A stretch of DNA of 64,000 bases from CAWBBA01 sp963729795. GTDB taxonomy: Bacteria > Desulfobacterota > Desulfomonilia > Desulfomonilales > Desulfomonilaceae. Both the position numbers and the translations under genes were made by a program. The DNA is taken from positions 46,648 to 110,647 of the forward strand of contig CAVSPC010000038.1 in assembly GCA_963729795.1 (NCBI GenBank), written 5' to 3'. The notes below the pieces were generated by a model. It searched no databases. It had not been told where the DNA came from and saw nothing but the letters and a program-made list of their open reading frames with translations. Position 1 is the first letter of the stretch; every line of letters starts with the position of its first letter. Positions 34,842-44,159 of the stretch are shown here, one piece after another.

Positions 34842-35512
34842 CGATACAACGATATCAAATACTCTCTCACTGTATCAAGTGAAGTCTTCGCCTGAAGGCG
34901 GTGGCTTCGGCGGCATTTTCGCTCCACCGGATGAATCCGGCGGTCGCTGCCGCCAGAGGACCGGAGGCGGTATCAGCGTAGGATGCTGGTGAGCCCCGTT
35001 CCGGGAAACCGCATCAATTGAGAAAAAATCACGAACGATGCGGTTCGTCCAGCGTGCTGCGCCCTACTTTGACACAGCCGAGCTGCTATATCTATCTTGT
35101 GACAATCCCTTGGTACGTCAGTCTGTATAGCGGGCAGGAGGCTGGTTGCGAATGGCGATCTGTTCGTCCCTACAAAAGAGGGAATTTGAAATCGTCCGGG
35201 CGGCCAAAAAGCTCATGGTTTATAAAACAGATCTTAAGCCGGTGCTTGTAGGTTGAAGACCGTCGCACAGGCACATGTCTTCTGCCTCCGCTTACCATTT
35301 CCTGATTGTAACGTCTCACCGATACAGGCAGAAATAAAGGACGGCTGCAATGATTGCGAATCCCAGGGCCACGATGCCGACTATCACATCCGTTTCCATG
35401 TAAAGATGATACCCGACGCAGACCGTATTCCGAAGCGGAAAATTCCCTCACGGTAATTATTCACTTACCATCGATGGCAACCATTCAGTTACGCAGGGGA
35501 ATAGTCGGTTTC
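34842..35512. other. Gene-poor region with one possible small membrane protein frame
   Basis: No recognisable family is encoded. The only notable frame is a 27-codon one on the minus strand at 35316-35399 (METDVIVGIVALGFAIIAA then VLYFCLYR), which is an almost ideal single transmembrane helix. It lacks a clear ribosome site. The rest looks like non-coding or decayed sequence. Confidence 0.35.
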
Positions 35513-35597
35513 CTGTCATTGCGAGGAGCGAAACGACGAAGCAATCTCTTCTTACTGGCGGGGAGATTGCCACGGGCTTACGCTCTCGCAATGACAG
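35513..35597. repeat. Interspersed palindromic repeat (CTGTCATTGCGAGGAGCGAA type)
   Basis: The left arm starting CTGTCATTGCGAGGAGCG and running through GAAGCAATCTC is mirrored by GGAGATTGCC and later TCGCAATGACAG. This is the layout of the intergenic palindromes seen in many bacterial genomes. There is no coding potential. Confidence 0.75.
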
Positions 35598-35937
35598 ACG
35601 TATTATTCGCCGACCAAATAGTTCCATAAGCGAATGGGTACGAGGCGGGGATCCAAAGCCATCGAGATCTTCCATGCACTTTTCCATGTCGTCCGGATAA
35701 CGCCCCTGTTACAGCCCTTTCCATACTGGAGCAGGCTAATAGAGGCTGGCATCAGATGCGTTATAGATTAGGTGAAAGATATTTTTCGAGCTGGGCTTGA
35801 GGCGTTGCAAACACAGTCTCAGCATAATAGTAATTAATTTCATCTAATTATTTAAAAGGGCTATTATGAGAGCCGTCGTTTACATAAACTAATACTTTAA
35901 GAAAATTATCTATCTTAGTGTTTTTATGATTTTTTAA

Positions 35938-35967
35938 TTGACACACGGCGCCGCGGTTTGCTATCAT
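35938..35967 (+). promoter_or_regulatory. Sigma70-type promoter of pilQ
   Basis: A perfect TTGACA (35938-35943) and TATCAT (35962-35967) are 18 nt apart. Upstream about 110 bases are strongly AT-rich (35825-35937), like an UP element. The start would be about 135 nt before the pilQ ATG. The leader holds a 41-codon frame at 36009 (MKRMDEDSSSRSPGIRGF) that overlaps the pilQ start; I would not call it a gene. Confidence 0.6.
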
Positions 35968-36107
35968 GCCTCTCAGCCTTAACACTCGGCAAAGGACTTG
36001 AACCCTCATGAAAAGAATGGACGAGGACTCTTCAAGTCGATCCCCGGGTATCCGTGGCTTCAGCATGACTTGGATCGCTTCCACACGGTCTTCGGGAGAG
36101 GATAACA

Positions 36108-39100
36108 ATGAGGTCACCCGTAAGAAAATATAGATCTCTCTGGCTTGGCTGCTTACTCTTTACATTAGCGTGCGGCCCCGCTCTTGCCGCTGGTTCCGGC
36201 GAAGTCACCGGAGTGCGACTAGAGCCTGATCAGAGACGGATTGTCATTTCGACCAAAGGAATCGTGGGCAAGAGCCTGGCGCACGTCATCGGCCGTCCCA
36301 ACAGGCTTGTCATGGATTTTGAGAACATGACCGTGGGGAAAGTGCCGCGCAAGATAAGCGGCGATAAGAAAGAAATTCACGAAATCCGTGTGGGTAATCA
36401 CAAATCCAAGGCTCGGCTGGTCGTAGATTTTCAGGGCAACCCTGTCCCTGCATTCCAGATTAGACCGGCCAAAGACCAGCTATTCGTCATCTTTGGCAAT
36501 TCGTTAGCGACATACATACCCAAAACGCACCATGAGCCTTCCAGCAAAATCTCGAAAAAATCAGGTCTTTCGGCTCCTCTTGCCCCTGATGTTGTTACGG
36601 CCGATGCCAAGGCCGCGGGAAAAGGCAGGAGACTTTCGCGTTTGGCAGCGAGAAGGACTGTTGACGCTGCCCACAAGAACCGCTCGGCATCCGGAGCTAA
36701 GGCGGTGAATGAAAGAGGCAATGAAGTCGATGGGCCGTGGAACAAGAGCGCAGGCGAGTCAAAAGCAAAGCATCCAGCCGTCAAAGAAATCAAATTGGCC
36801 CAGAGCACGGAGCTCAACAAGGCCCAGCCTCCGAGTCCCTCCGGATTGCCGCCATCTCCGCGTGTGGGTGCAGCCGGCCCTCCGCGAAGTATGCCCGGAC
36901 CGGCGCGGCGAGGTCCTGAACCACGGATGGTACGGGAAGTCAGACCTCCTGTCACACCCCCAACGCCCGATCCCAGGCTGGTAGTTCAGGAGATAACGGA
37001 ACTCAAGTTCATACAGGTTGGCCACAATGCCAGGCTAGTTGTCAGAGGCGGAGATCACATGGATTACCGGCTGAACAAGGTGTCTCCGACCAAAGCCAGG
37101 TTAGATCTTGTCAACGCAGAAATTCCGAAGGCTTATCAGAAACCACTGAGAACAGATCTCTTTTCCACATCAGTCGAAATGATCGTGCCGGGTTCCCAGA
37201 CGATTTTCATTCAATTGAAGGATGCAGTCCCGTACCAGGTGGAGAAACAGAAGGGTGTACTGATGATCGATTTTCCTCCTCCGCGTTTCTATGCTTCCTC
37301 CGCCCGTAAAACAGTAAGTATGGGGGGGCCTGGAGCCGGCCCGGCCGGTAAGCACGGCGCTGAAGAGAATCGTGAGACTCGCTTGCAAGCTCAACGCATA
37401 ATGAGAGAGGAACAAGTCCGCAAGGACAATGAACAGCGCAGGCGAAATATAGAATCTCTCCGAAAACAACAGCAGGAGCTTCAAAAGCAGCGTACAGAGA
37501 TCATTAAGAGGTATCAGGTGACGCCCGACCCCGAGGTATTCAATAAGCCTGTGACCATGGATTTTCAGGGTATCTCTTTGAGAAACGCTTTCAGACTCTT
37601 AGCAGAGCAGGCCGGCATCAACATTATCGTCGGCAACGAAGTAACTGGAACGACAACGGTACGTCTATTTCAGGTACCCCTGGGCCAGGTTATCGACACT
37701 ATTCTCAGTACTAACGGTCTCGACCGCGAGATGATCGGGAACGTGATGCGAATAGGTCGAAAAGAAGAAATGCAGAAGTACAAAGATCAGAGACGCAAAG
37801 AATACGAAATTCGCATAAAAGAGTCGGATAAGGGGCTGACACGCATCACGCAGGAGATACACACGGAGGAGAATGCAAGCGAAAAAGCCCTGAAAGAACT
37901 TGAAAAGAAAGAGGCCCACCCGGAAGAACACATGGAGGACACGAATACGGAGGAATATGGCGAAGCCGGGTGTGTCCCTGTCAGGGATGAGCGGGGAAAG
38001 CAAACAGGAGAGGTTTGCTTCTATTACGCTACAGTAAAGCTGGTCTATGCTGATCCTACAAATGTCGTAAATACGCTGGACTGCATGTTCAACCTGCAAT
38101 GCGCGGGCGCACGGCGAGCCGGTGCACTCCCGCCGGCGCCGGGCCTTACGGTTGGAACAGCTCCACCTGGGGTGGTTCCTGGAACTTCCGGAACAACCCT
38201 ACCATCATCAACGCCTGGACTCCCCCAAATCGTCCTTACCCAGCAGGCGCAGCGGGAGCGTGCAGTGGAAGCCACGGAGGCGTCGTCTCGGGCTCAGCGA
38301 AACATGGTGGGAGCCCTACAAGCAGGCCGTGTGCCCGGACGGATCGCCCTGCCTCCAGGCACAGATCCCATGTTGCAAACCGTCATTGTTAATAACATGT
38401 TGTGGCCTGACAAACCCAATCGCATGATTTTCATCAAGGATACCGCCGAGCGAATAGCCCAGATGAAAAAGGTTATTGCCACCTTGGACGTGCCAACCCC
38501 GCAGGTCCTCATAGAGGGACGCATCGTAGAGGCTACCAGAGACTGGGCCCGTGGCCTGGGAATACTCTGGGGCGGTAGGAACAATCAAGTCGGCCCCGTC
38601 GTCGACGGTAAAACCGCTTATTGGGGCGTTGCCGGAAACCAGTTGGCAGGCATAGCGGCCAACACGGCGACCGGTCAGACCACCGCGGGCAACAATATTC
38701 CGTCGACTTTTGCTGTAAACCTGCCTCCCACGGTAACGGGCCTTGCGAACCTTATGGGCCTGGGTATGCAATTCGGCTTGCTGGGCACCAACTACATCAC
38801 AGAACTGGATGCACGTCTCTTACTGGGGGAGCACAACGGCCAGACCCATGTAATTGCCCGACCTAAGGTTCAAGTCCTCGACAATCAAAAAGCAAGCATC
38901 AAAAAGGGAACCACCATCCCCTTTACGACCACGTCGGCACTGGGGACGCAAACACAAATGATAGACGCGGACCTTCTGCTGGAAGTAACACCTAGGATAT
39001 TCGCGGACGGCCGCATAAGTATGAACATAAAGATGACCGACAACGCGCCGGATCTCACAACCGTTCCTGGCGTCACTTCGATTGCCACTCAAGAAGCAGG

Positions 39101-39311
39101 AACCTACATGATTGTGAAGGACGGTGAGACCGCAGTAATAGGCGGAATCCTCAGGAATACCGATAACACCGTAAGAGACGGGTGGCCCGGTGTAATGAAC
39201 ATTCCCCTTATAAACCTACTGTTCACCAATAAGCAGAGAGAAAAGCATCTGGTAGAGCTTCTTGTCTTCGTGTCCCCCACGATAATCAAACGGCCGCCCC
39301 CTGCCTCATAA
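36108..39311 (+). CDS. pilQ: pilQ, type IV pilus secretin with two AMIN domains
   Basis: PilQ forms the outer-membrane pore for type IV pili. The 1067 residues comprise a signal peptide (to about 27), AMIN domain 1 (about 30-130, VTGVRLEPDQRRIVISTKG), a charged then Pro-rich linker (about 140-290), and AMIN domain 2 (about 290-395, VQEITELKFIQVGHNARLVV). Next are a coiled segment rich in Gln/Arg (420-470), an STN domain (VTMDFQGISLRNAFRLLAEQAGINIIV) and a secretin N1 domain. The secretin core follows: VLIEGRIVEATRDWARGLGILWG, VIARPKVQVLDNQKASIKKGT, AVIGGILRN and LVELLVFVSPTII. A GGAGAGG site precedes the start. No pilMNOP neighbours exist in the window. It is long for PilQ (usually 700-900). 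Confidence 0.93.
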   Translation: MRSPVRKYRSLWLGCLLFTLACGPALAAGSGEVTGVRLEPDQRRIVISTKGIVGKSLAHVIGRPNRLVMDFENMTVGKVPRKISGDKKEIHEIRVGNHKSKARLVVDFQGNPVPAFQIRPAKDQLFVIFGNSLATYIPKTHHEPSSKISKKSGLSAPLAPDVVTADAKAAGKGRRLSRLAARRTVDAAHKNRSASGAKAVNERGNEVDGPWNKSAGESKAKHPAVKEIKLAQSTELNKAQPPSPSGLPPSPRVGAAGPPRSMPGPARRGPEPRMVREVRPPVTPPTPDPRLVVQEITELKFIQVGHNARLVVRGGDHMDYRLNKVSPTKARLDLVNAEIPKAYQKPLRTDLFSTSVEMIVPGSQTIFIQLKDAVPYQVEKQKGVLMIDFPPPRFYASSARKTVSMGGPGAGPAGKHGAEENRETRLQAQRIMREEQVRKDNEQRRRNIESLRKQQQELQKQRTEIIKRYQVTPDPEVFNKPVTMDFQGISLRNAFRLLAEQAGINIIVGNEVTGTTTVRLFQVPLGQVIDTILSTNGLDREMIGNVMRIGRKEEMQKYKDQRRKEYEIRIKESDKGLTRITQEIHTEENASEKALKELEKKEAHPEEHMEDTNTEEYGEAGCVPVRDERGKQTGEVCFYYATVKLVYADPTNVVNTLDCMFNLQCAGARRAGALPPAPGLTVGTAPPGVVPGTSGTTLPSSTPGLPQIVLTQQAQRERAVEATEASSRAQRNMVGALQAGRVPGRIALPPGTDPMLQTVIVNNMLWPDKPNRMIFIKDTAERIAQMKKVIATLDVPTPQVLIEGRIVEATRDWARGLGILWGGRNNQVGPVVDGKTAYWGVAGNQLAGIAANTATGQTTAGNNIPSTFAVNLPPTVTGLANLMGLGMQFGLLGTNYITELDARLLLGEHNGQTHVIARPKVQVLDNQKASIKKGTTIPFTTTSALGTQTQMIDADLLLEVTPRIFADGRISMNIKMTDNAPDLTTVPGVTSIATQEAGTYMIVKDGETAVIGGILRNTDNTVRDGWPGVMNIPLINLLFTNKQREKHLVELLVFVSPTIIKRPPPAS

Positions 39312-39344
39312 TTACTCAACCGGCCTGAATTCCCACCCACGACG

Positions 39345-39372
39345 CGCTTCCCTCGGACACACGAGGGAAGCG
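39345..39372 (+). terminator. Hairpin after pilQ
   Basis: CGCTTCCCTCG and CGAGGGAAGCG form an 11-bp perfect stem with a 6-base loop, followed by TATCTTTA. It lies 34 nt after the pilQ stop. The weak T-run makes it a moderate call. Confidence 0.55.
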
Positions 39373-39996
39373 TATCTTTAAGGGGCCCTCGGAAGTAAAG
39401 CAGCTCGTAGGATGCGGTGAATCCCGGAGTACGCGGGATGAACCGCATCGCCTGGGCCGGTGAGAGAGGCATCCTGCCTGTCACTTAGTACAGAGTTTAA
39501 TAATTGCAGTGCCAATTGCACGGTAGCGCCGGCGTCCTTGCCGGCGTTTCGCGAAAACCGGCACGGAGGCCGGTCCTACTGAATTCCCACGTACACGGGA
39601 ATGACGGCTACGGTACCAGAATACGAGACCGTATTTGCGAAAAGGAGTACTTAGGCAGGCAGGATGCCTGCCCCACTATTCCTTATCCAGCCACATTCAT
39701 GCGGGGAGTCCAACGACGCGGTTCCCCCTTTCTTAAAGGGGGACTTTGACGGCACATGGCTATTCAAAAGTGTTGTAGGATGTGCTGAGCGAAGCGAAGC
39801 GCATCGGTTGCGTAAAGCAAGGGGGTAGATGCGAGATGGCTGAGCAGTGATCCCGCGGCACGTGGAATTACTGCTCAGCCATGCGAGGACTTTCTGGGCA
39901 TGTCTTTTACTCGACCGATGCGCTTCCCCCGCTTTCGCGGTGTTCAGCGCATCCTACACGGCTTGCCTCCCTGAATAAAGGGCTGGGCGGCCATTC
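39373..39996. repeat. Repeat-rich gene-free region
   Basis: There is no gene. A GAGGCATCCTGCCTGTC relic is at about 39469-39483, a GCCGGCGTCCTTGCCGGC dyad at about 39531-39548, and a GGCAGGCAGGATGCCTGCC relic at about 39654-39672. TTCCCCCTTTCTTAAAGGGGG at about 39721-39741 is shared with 42867-42886. Two similar GAAGCGCATCGGT/ACCGATGCGCTTCC segments face each other near 39797 and 39913. This is a dumping ground of small dispersed palindromes. Confidence 0.65.
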
Positions 39997-40524
39997 CTAC
40001 GCGTCACTCAGCAGTTGCCTCTTAAACCTTTCCAACTCCTGCTCGAACCCATGCTCTACGCCAGATCCCTTGGGGATCTTGGGCACAACAGCGTTACCAG
40101 AAATTCCGGCGGCAGCGAGCTTTTTCTTCTCTCGAGTGAGGGCCTTCTGTCGGTCTGTCCCTCTCGTCTTTAACCAGGACTTGAACGAGGAACGTAGTTC
40201 GTGCAGTATCTCGTTCTTGACCGTACCCGCTGGAAGCATCTCCATTACATGCAAATATTGGAGCACAGCCTCGTCGGCAGGCATGGCTTCGACCATGGCG
40301 TTCCACAAGAGAGAGTGAAGAAGCTGCCGATCGTTTTCCGATTCATTATTGAGCCCGGAGAGTATCTCATCCGCTCTTGATGGATCATCAAGAAGTCTTA
40401 TCCTGAACCCGTTGGCACGTTTCCGAAGCTCTTCTGCTCGGAGGCTTTCCTTCTCCTCATGAGATAACGACATCCCCCGGGTCTTGTCCATAATCAAATC
40501 TAATGTGCTGCGTATTTCGCCCAA
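39997..40524 (-). CDS. Small conserved protein, DUF6657-like
   Basis: From a TTG at 40524 the frame gives 175 residues starting GEIRSTLDLIMDKTRGMSLSHEEKE. An AGGGAG lies 7 nt before the TTG and the proA stop is 4 nt upstream, so it is coupled to proA; an ATG at 40548 inside proA is the alternative. The start text resembles the family I know as DUF6657, found mainly in Desulfobacterota and Spirochaetes; the match is from memory. It is charged and helical, with no signal peptide or membrane segment, and ends ELERFKRQLLSDA. Function unknown. Confidence 0.7.
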   Translation of the reverse strand: MGEIRSTLDLIMDKTRGMSLSHEEKESLRAEELRKRANGFRIRLLDDPSRADEILSGLNNESENDRQLLHSLLWNAMVEAMPADEAVLQYLHVMEMLPAGTVKNEILHELRSSFKSWLKTRGTDRQKALTREKKKLAAAGISGNAVVPKIPKGSGVEHGFEQELERFKRQLLSDA

Positions 40525-40528
40525 TTGC

Positions 40529-41785
40529 CTACTCCCTAACCTGTCCATCTCCCAGAACGATGAACTTTGTCGTAGTAAGGTCCTCCACTCCCATGGGCCC
40601 GTAAGCGTGCAGCTTGGTCGTGCTGATACCCACTTCAGCCCCCAATCCAAAAACGTACCCGTCACTCATTCGCGTAGAGGCATTCACTATTACAGAAGAA
40701 GAATTCACTTCTTTGAGAAATTTCTGTGAGGCCGCGTAATCCGTAGTCACAATCGATTCAGTATGAAGGGAACCGTATTTGGCAATATGTCGGATGGCTT
40801 CGTCAATGTCGTCCACTACCTTCACCGCCAGGATAAGATCAAGGTATTCCGCGTACCAATCGTCCTCGGTCGCGGGTTTCATTGATGGCACAAGAACCCT
40901 CGACCTTTCGCAACCTCTCAGTTCCACCCCGGCTTCTGTGAGCCTCTCTGATGCTACAGGGAGGAACCGGTCGGCCACGGCTTTGTGCACGAGAAGAGTC
41001 TCCAGAGCATTGCAGGTGCCAGGCCGCTGGACTTTGGAATTGAAAGCGAGTTTGACCGCCATGTCCACGTCCGCCGCGGCATCCACGTAGAGGTGGCAGA
41101 CACCTTTGTAATGCTTGATAACGGGTATTCTTGAGTTTTCAGCCACGAAGCGTATGAGGTCTTCGCCGCCCCGCGGAATTATGAGATCTATCAGTTCCTC
41201 GAGCTTGAGCATGTAAAGTATGGCCTCCCGTTCGGTTGTGGGGAGCAAGTTGACGACATGCTCGTTGACGTGGTTCTCCTTGAGGACTTCCTTAAACAGA
41301 CCCACTATGGCTCTATTGGAATTGAGTGCCTCCGATCCGCCACGGAGGATGACTGTATTTCCCGATTTAAGACACAACGCTGCTGCGTCCGCTGTTACGT
41401 TGGGGCGGGATTCGTAAATCATACCGATAACGCCGAGAGGTATGCGCATGCGGCCGACTCTCATCCCATTCGGCCGTGTCCATATACGTACGATCTCACC
41501 CACCGGATCAGGAAAGGCTGCAATCTCTTCAAGACCCGAAGCCGTCTGCTCTATCACTTGGTCAGAGAGAGTCAACCTGTCCAGCATAGCTTTGGAAAGT
41601 CCTTTGGCCCTAGCAGCCTCCAGATCCTTACGATTCTCTTCCTGCAGATGCTGCCGATTGTCCCGTAGCTTGCGTGCAGCCTCCACCAGGATTTTTTCCT
41701 TGGCGGTTATCGGGAGAATGGCCGCTTCTCTGGCCGCTTCATGAGTGTCGGTGACTACTTGAAGAACTCTGTCCTGTAATGACAT
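40529..41785 (-). CDS. proA: proA, gamma-glutamyl phosphate reductase
   Basis: ProA reduces L-glutamyl 5-phosphate to the semialdehyde in proline synthesis. Starting at the ATG at 41785 gives the normal 418 residues (MSLQDRVLQVVTDTHEAAREA). Family motifs are IPLGVIGMIYESRPNVTADAA, LKSGNTVILRGGSEALNSN, VIKHYKGVCHLYVD, the nucleophilic cysteine in RPGTCNALETLLVH and SIVTTDYAASQKFL. GLGAEVGISTTKLHAYGPMG and the ending LTTTKFIVLGDGQVRE complete it. proB is not adjacent. The longer open frame upstream is rejected because it adds 42 non-family residues. Confidence 0.96.
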   Translation of the reverse strand: MSLQDRVLQVVTDTHEAAREAAILPITAKEKILVEAARKLRDNRQHLQEENRKDLEAARAKGLSKAMLDRLTLSDQVIEQTASGLEEIAAFPDPVGEIVRIWTRPNGMRVGRMRIPLGVIGMIYESRPNVTADAAALCLKSGNTVILRGGSEALNSNRAIVGLFKEVLKENHVNEHVVNLLPTTEREAILYMLKLEELIDLIIPRGGEDLIRFVAENSRIPVIKHYKGVCHLYVDAAADVDMAVKLAFNSKVQRPGTCNALETLLVHKAVADRFLPVASERLTEAGVELRGCERSRVLVPSMKPATEDDWYAEYLDLILAVKVVDDIDEAIRHIAKYGSLHTESIVTTDYAASQKFLKEVNSSSVIVNASTRMSDGYVFGLGAEVGISTTKLHAYGPMGVEDLTTTKFIVLGDGQVRE

Positions 41786-42029
41786 AAGGCCCTCCACAAA
41801 AAACAGTGACAGTGAAGGAAGATATTGGCTAAGAATGTGTAACCTACTATTCCCAGCAAAAAAACTACCATTGACGATACTTATCGTCAATGATCCTATG
41901 CCCTGCGGCAACGCCTGCCGCGGATGGGGACGAGAGTTGGCGCAGGAGCGTGTTTTAAACCCGGCCTACATGGTGTCATTCCCACGTACGTGGGCAACCC
42001 CAGATTGGGGACTACCGTAGGCGCTAACT

Positions 42030-42116
42030 TTATCACCCTCCCCCTTCCCCCTCCCGTCGAGGGAGGGGATCAAGAAAACCCTCTCCCCTGGCGGGAGAGG
42101 GCAGGGTGAGGGGGCC
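42030..42116. repeat. C-rich/G-rich dyad repeats in the proA-mobB gap
   Basis: The stretch has CCCTCCCGTCGAGGGAGGGG and then CCCTCTCCCCTGGCGGGAGAGGG, two adjacent hairpins, flanked by TCACCCTCCCCC and AGGGTGAGGGGG which also pair. Such pyrimidine-rich dyads are common dispersed repeats. The rest of the roughly 500-base gap (41786-42292) holds no gene. Confidence 0.65.
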
Positions 42117-42292
42117 TTGCTGGTTCAAAAAAGCTCCTTAAGTTAGCCCCCATGGGATCGGAGTTCGGGGACATTCAGCGAAACGCGGCGCGAATCCGGC
42201 AAATTTTTTGGCAATTGCTATAAGCTACGCGGAAAAAATGTTACAAGGACCAAGGACTGTAGCTACCACAAGTTGCTCCGAAAGGGCTTTGA

Positions 42293-42802
42293 ATGACTCC
42301 TATTATTTCCATTGTGGGCAAGTCGGACGCAGGGAAAACCACTCTTCTGGAAAAGGTCGTGAGGGAATTAACGGCACGCGGGTTTCGGATCGCCACAATA
42401 AAGCACGATGCTCATAGTTTTGAGATCGACTATCCGGGAAAGGATTCCTGGAGGCACAAACAGGCCGGCGCGAAAGTTACGGTCATTTCCTCCCCAGGCA
42501 AGCTGGCTCTGGTCGCGGACACGGACCACGACCACAGTTTGACCGAAATCAGGGACAACTTCATTGAAGAGCAAGGAGTAGACCTGATAATCACTGAGGG
42601 TTACAAACGCGAAATCCATCCCAAGATAGAGGTTTCCAGAAGCGAACTACATCAGGAACTGCTTTGCAAAGCTGACGAAAACCTCATCGCAATCGCCGGT
42701 GACCCTGTAGCTCCCCCGCCGGGCGTACCGGTCTTCGATCTCAACAAGACCGAGCTTCTGTGCGACTTAATTGAAGAGCGGTTTCTCAGGGCCGAAGAGT
42801 AG
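42293..42802 (+). CDS. mobB: mobB, molybdopterin-guanine dinucleotide biosynthesis protein B
   Basis: MobB is a GTP-binding partner in attaching GMP to molybdopterin. The 169-residue protein has the P-loop ISIVGKSDAGKTTLLEKV, the typical RIATIKHDAHSFEIDYPGKDSWRHKQAGAKVTVISSP block, DLIITEGYKREIHPKIEV, and a terminal VPVFDLNKTELLCDLIEERF. It is free-standing, but the molybdenum hydroxylase genes 2-6 kb away would be one client class if they use a dinucleotide cofactor. Confidence 0.94.
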   Translation: MTPIISIVGKSDAGKTTLLEKVVRELTARGFRIATIKHDAHSFEIDYPGKDSWRHKQAGAKVTVISSPGKLALVADTDHDHSLTEIRDNFIEEQGVDLIITEGYKREIHPKIEVSRSELHQELLCKADENLIAIAGDPVAPPPGVPVFDLNKTELLCDLIEERFLRAEE

Positions 42803-42909
42803 GGCCCTAAGTAGTTGATGCTTATCCCGGATACGAGCACTTTAGCCGGTTGATAGGACATCAAGGTCCCCCTTTCTTAAAGGGGGCTTTGGGAGATTTC
42901 AAATAACCT

Positions 42910-42953
42910 ATATCAAAAAATCCCCCCTGGCCCGCATTGAGAAAAGGGGGGAT
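42910..42953 (-). terminator. Rho-independent terminator downstream of iclR
   Basis: On the minus strand AATCCCCCC and GGGGGGATT pair across a 17-base loop, followed by a seven-T run and ATATAGG. It lies 50 nt after the iclR stop. A second hairpin (CCCCCTTTCTTAAAGGGGG at 42868-42886) is a shared repeat and may help terminate mobB from the other side. Confidence 0.7.
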
Positions 42954-43002
42954 TCCGCGTTTCTAGCGAATTGCTTATTTTGATGCCGATCACTCGGCCC
43001 TC

Positions 43003-43806
43003 TTAGGTCTCCCCTTGATTGCTGATCACCTTGGATAGGATTTCCCCTGTCTCGCGGCCCAGGAGTTCTGCCATTTTCATTCGCTGCGCGCTAAGCTCCG
43101 AATCTAAGCCTACCACCCAGAAGGCTGCCACCATGCGCTTTCTGGCCTTTTTGCCGAAAAAAATCGGAATCGCTACACACCACACATTTGGCAGGTACTC
43201 TCCTACGTCGAAGGCCGCTCCCTCAGCGCGTACCCGATCCAAATCTGAAAGGTATTTGTCAGGATTCGTGACGGAATCCGGGGTGAATTTTGGCGGCGGC
43301 TGTGAGCGAATGAGGCGTGACACGGCTTCCTGATCGTCGTAGGCCAAGAAGATCTTACCTGCCGACCCCGCGAAGCCGGAAATGCGCGTTCCCGGCCGAG
43401 CCCTGATCTTAAGCTCCTTGGAGGATTCAATCTGGTCCAGAATCAGTAGCTGACGGCCTGTGCCAATTCCTAGAAAAATGTCCTCATCAAGCTCCGCCCC
43501 GAGCTTCTCGAGGTGCGGGCGCGCCTGCTCCACCAACGGCACCCGCACCGAAGCGTTCGCTGCTAGGTTTTTCGCCGCATGGCCGCAGGTATATTTTCTG
43601 GTAACCGGATCGCGAAGGACCCAACCAGACTCTTCAAGCGCCGCAAGAATACCGTGAGTGGTAGACTTGGCCAAGGAGAGTTTGGCGGCGATTTCGCTAA
43701 TTCCCGCGTTCTTAGGGGAGGTGAAGATCATCTTCAAAACCCGCATTGCCTTAGACACTATGGGCGCGGAATATTTAGTATAAGCTGAGTCATGTGCGCT
43801 GTTCAC
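43003..43806 (-). CDS. IclR-family transcriptional regulator
   Basis: The 267-residue protein has an N-terminal winged helix-turn-helix (SKAMRVLKMIFTSPKNAGISEIAAKLSLAKSTTHGILAALEESGWVLRD) and a C-terminal IclR effector domain with YTCGHAAKNL, PHLEKLGAELDEDIFLG, LKIRARPGTRISGFAGSAGKIFLAY and a late IPIFFGKKARKRMVAAFWVVG. IclR proteins often control aromatic or organic-acid catabolism next to their own gene. It is divergent from the molybdenum hydroxylase operon, with a palindromic site between, so it probably regulates that operon and itself. Confidence 0.92.
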   Translation of the reverse strand: MNSAHDSAYTKYSAPIVSKAMRVLKMIFTSPKNAGISEIAAKLSLAKSTTHGILAALEESGWVLRDPVTRKYTCGHAAKNLAANASVRVPLVEQARPHLEKLGAELDEDIFLGIGTGRQLLILDQIESSKELKIRARPGTRISGFAGSAGKIFLAYDDQEAVSRLIRSQPPPKFTPDSVTNPDKYLSDLDRVRAEGAAFDVGEYLPNVWCVAIPIFFGKKARKRMVAAFWVVGLDSELSAQRMKMAELLGRETGEILSKVISNQGET

Positions 43807-44044
43807 GATAATCCACCCGCAGCCGAGTTGAGGTCAAACACGGCGTGTCTGACGTGTTTTGTCGGCGGATCCCGGAGCCGCGCTGGTCATGTTGCTGCCA
43901 GCAGCGATACGCTACCAGAGGCTTCACCCACCCCAACCCTCTCCAGGCCAGCAACCTGGTAGGAACTGATCCAGAGGGCGGCCACGTTCCGAGAGCCTGC
44001 CGGACGGTTCATCATAATGAACTGAAAAGAGTTGTAACCGTTTG

Positions 44045-44057
44045 GACAATAATTGTC
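44045..44057. promoter_or_regulatory. Candidate IclR operator
   Basis: GACAAT-A-ATTGTC is a perfect 13-base palindrome, flanked by TTTG and AAAT. It resembles IclR-type boxes (TGGAA-type half sites with a central A/T). It lies 31 nt upstream of the promoter -35 box of the hydroxylase operon and 238 nt upstream of iclR. The target assignment is inference from position. Confidence 0.5.
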
Positions 44058-44088
44058 AAATGGTTTTCGTCACAAGCAATGTTATCAC

Positions 44089-44117
44089 TTGACACTATTT
44101 TCCCAGGCGGTTATGGT
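44089..44117 (+). promoter_or_regulatory. Sigma70-type promoter of the molybdenum hydroxylase operon
   Basis: A perfect TTGACA (44089-44094) and TATGGT (44112-44117) are 17 nt apart. Transcription would start about 35 nt before the ATG at 44160. Confidence 0.6.
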
Positions 44118-44159
44118 TGTGACTAAGTTCCTGATACCGAAACTGAATTCAGGACACCT

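Larger units (their letters stand above)
43807..44159. other. Divergent intergenic regulatory region
   Basis: No gene is present. The stretch holds the palindrome at 44045-44057 and a plus-strand promoter at 44089-44117, described separately. The half nearest iclR (43807-44030) shows no clear signal. Confidence 0.5.

Noticed and set aside
36009..36134. 41-codon frame in the pilQ leader (MKRMDEDSSSRSPGIRGF)
   Set aside because: It overlaps the pilQ start with no good ribosome site and no family resemblance. A leader peptide cannot be excluded but is unsupported.
39373..39996. CRISPR array or transposon end
   Set aside because: The repeats differ from each other and are not regularly spaced; no cas genes or transposase are nearby.
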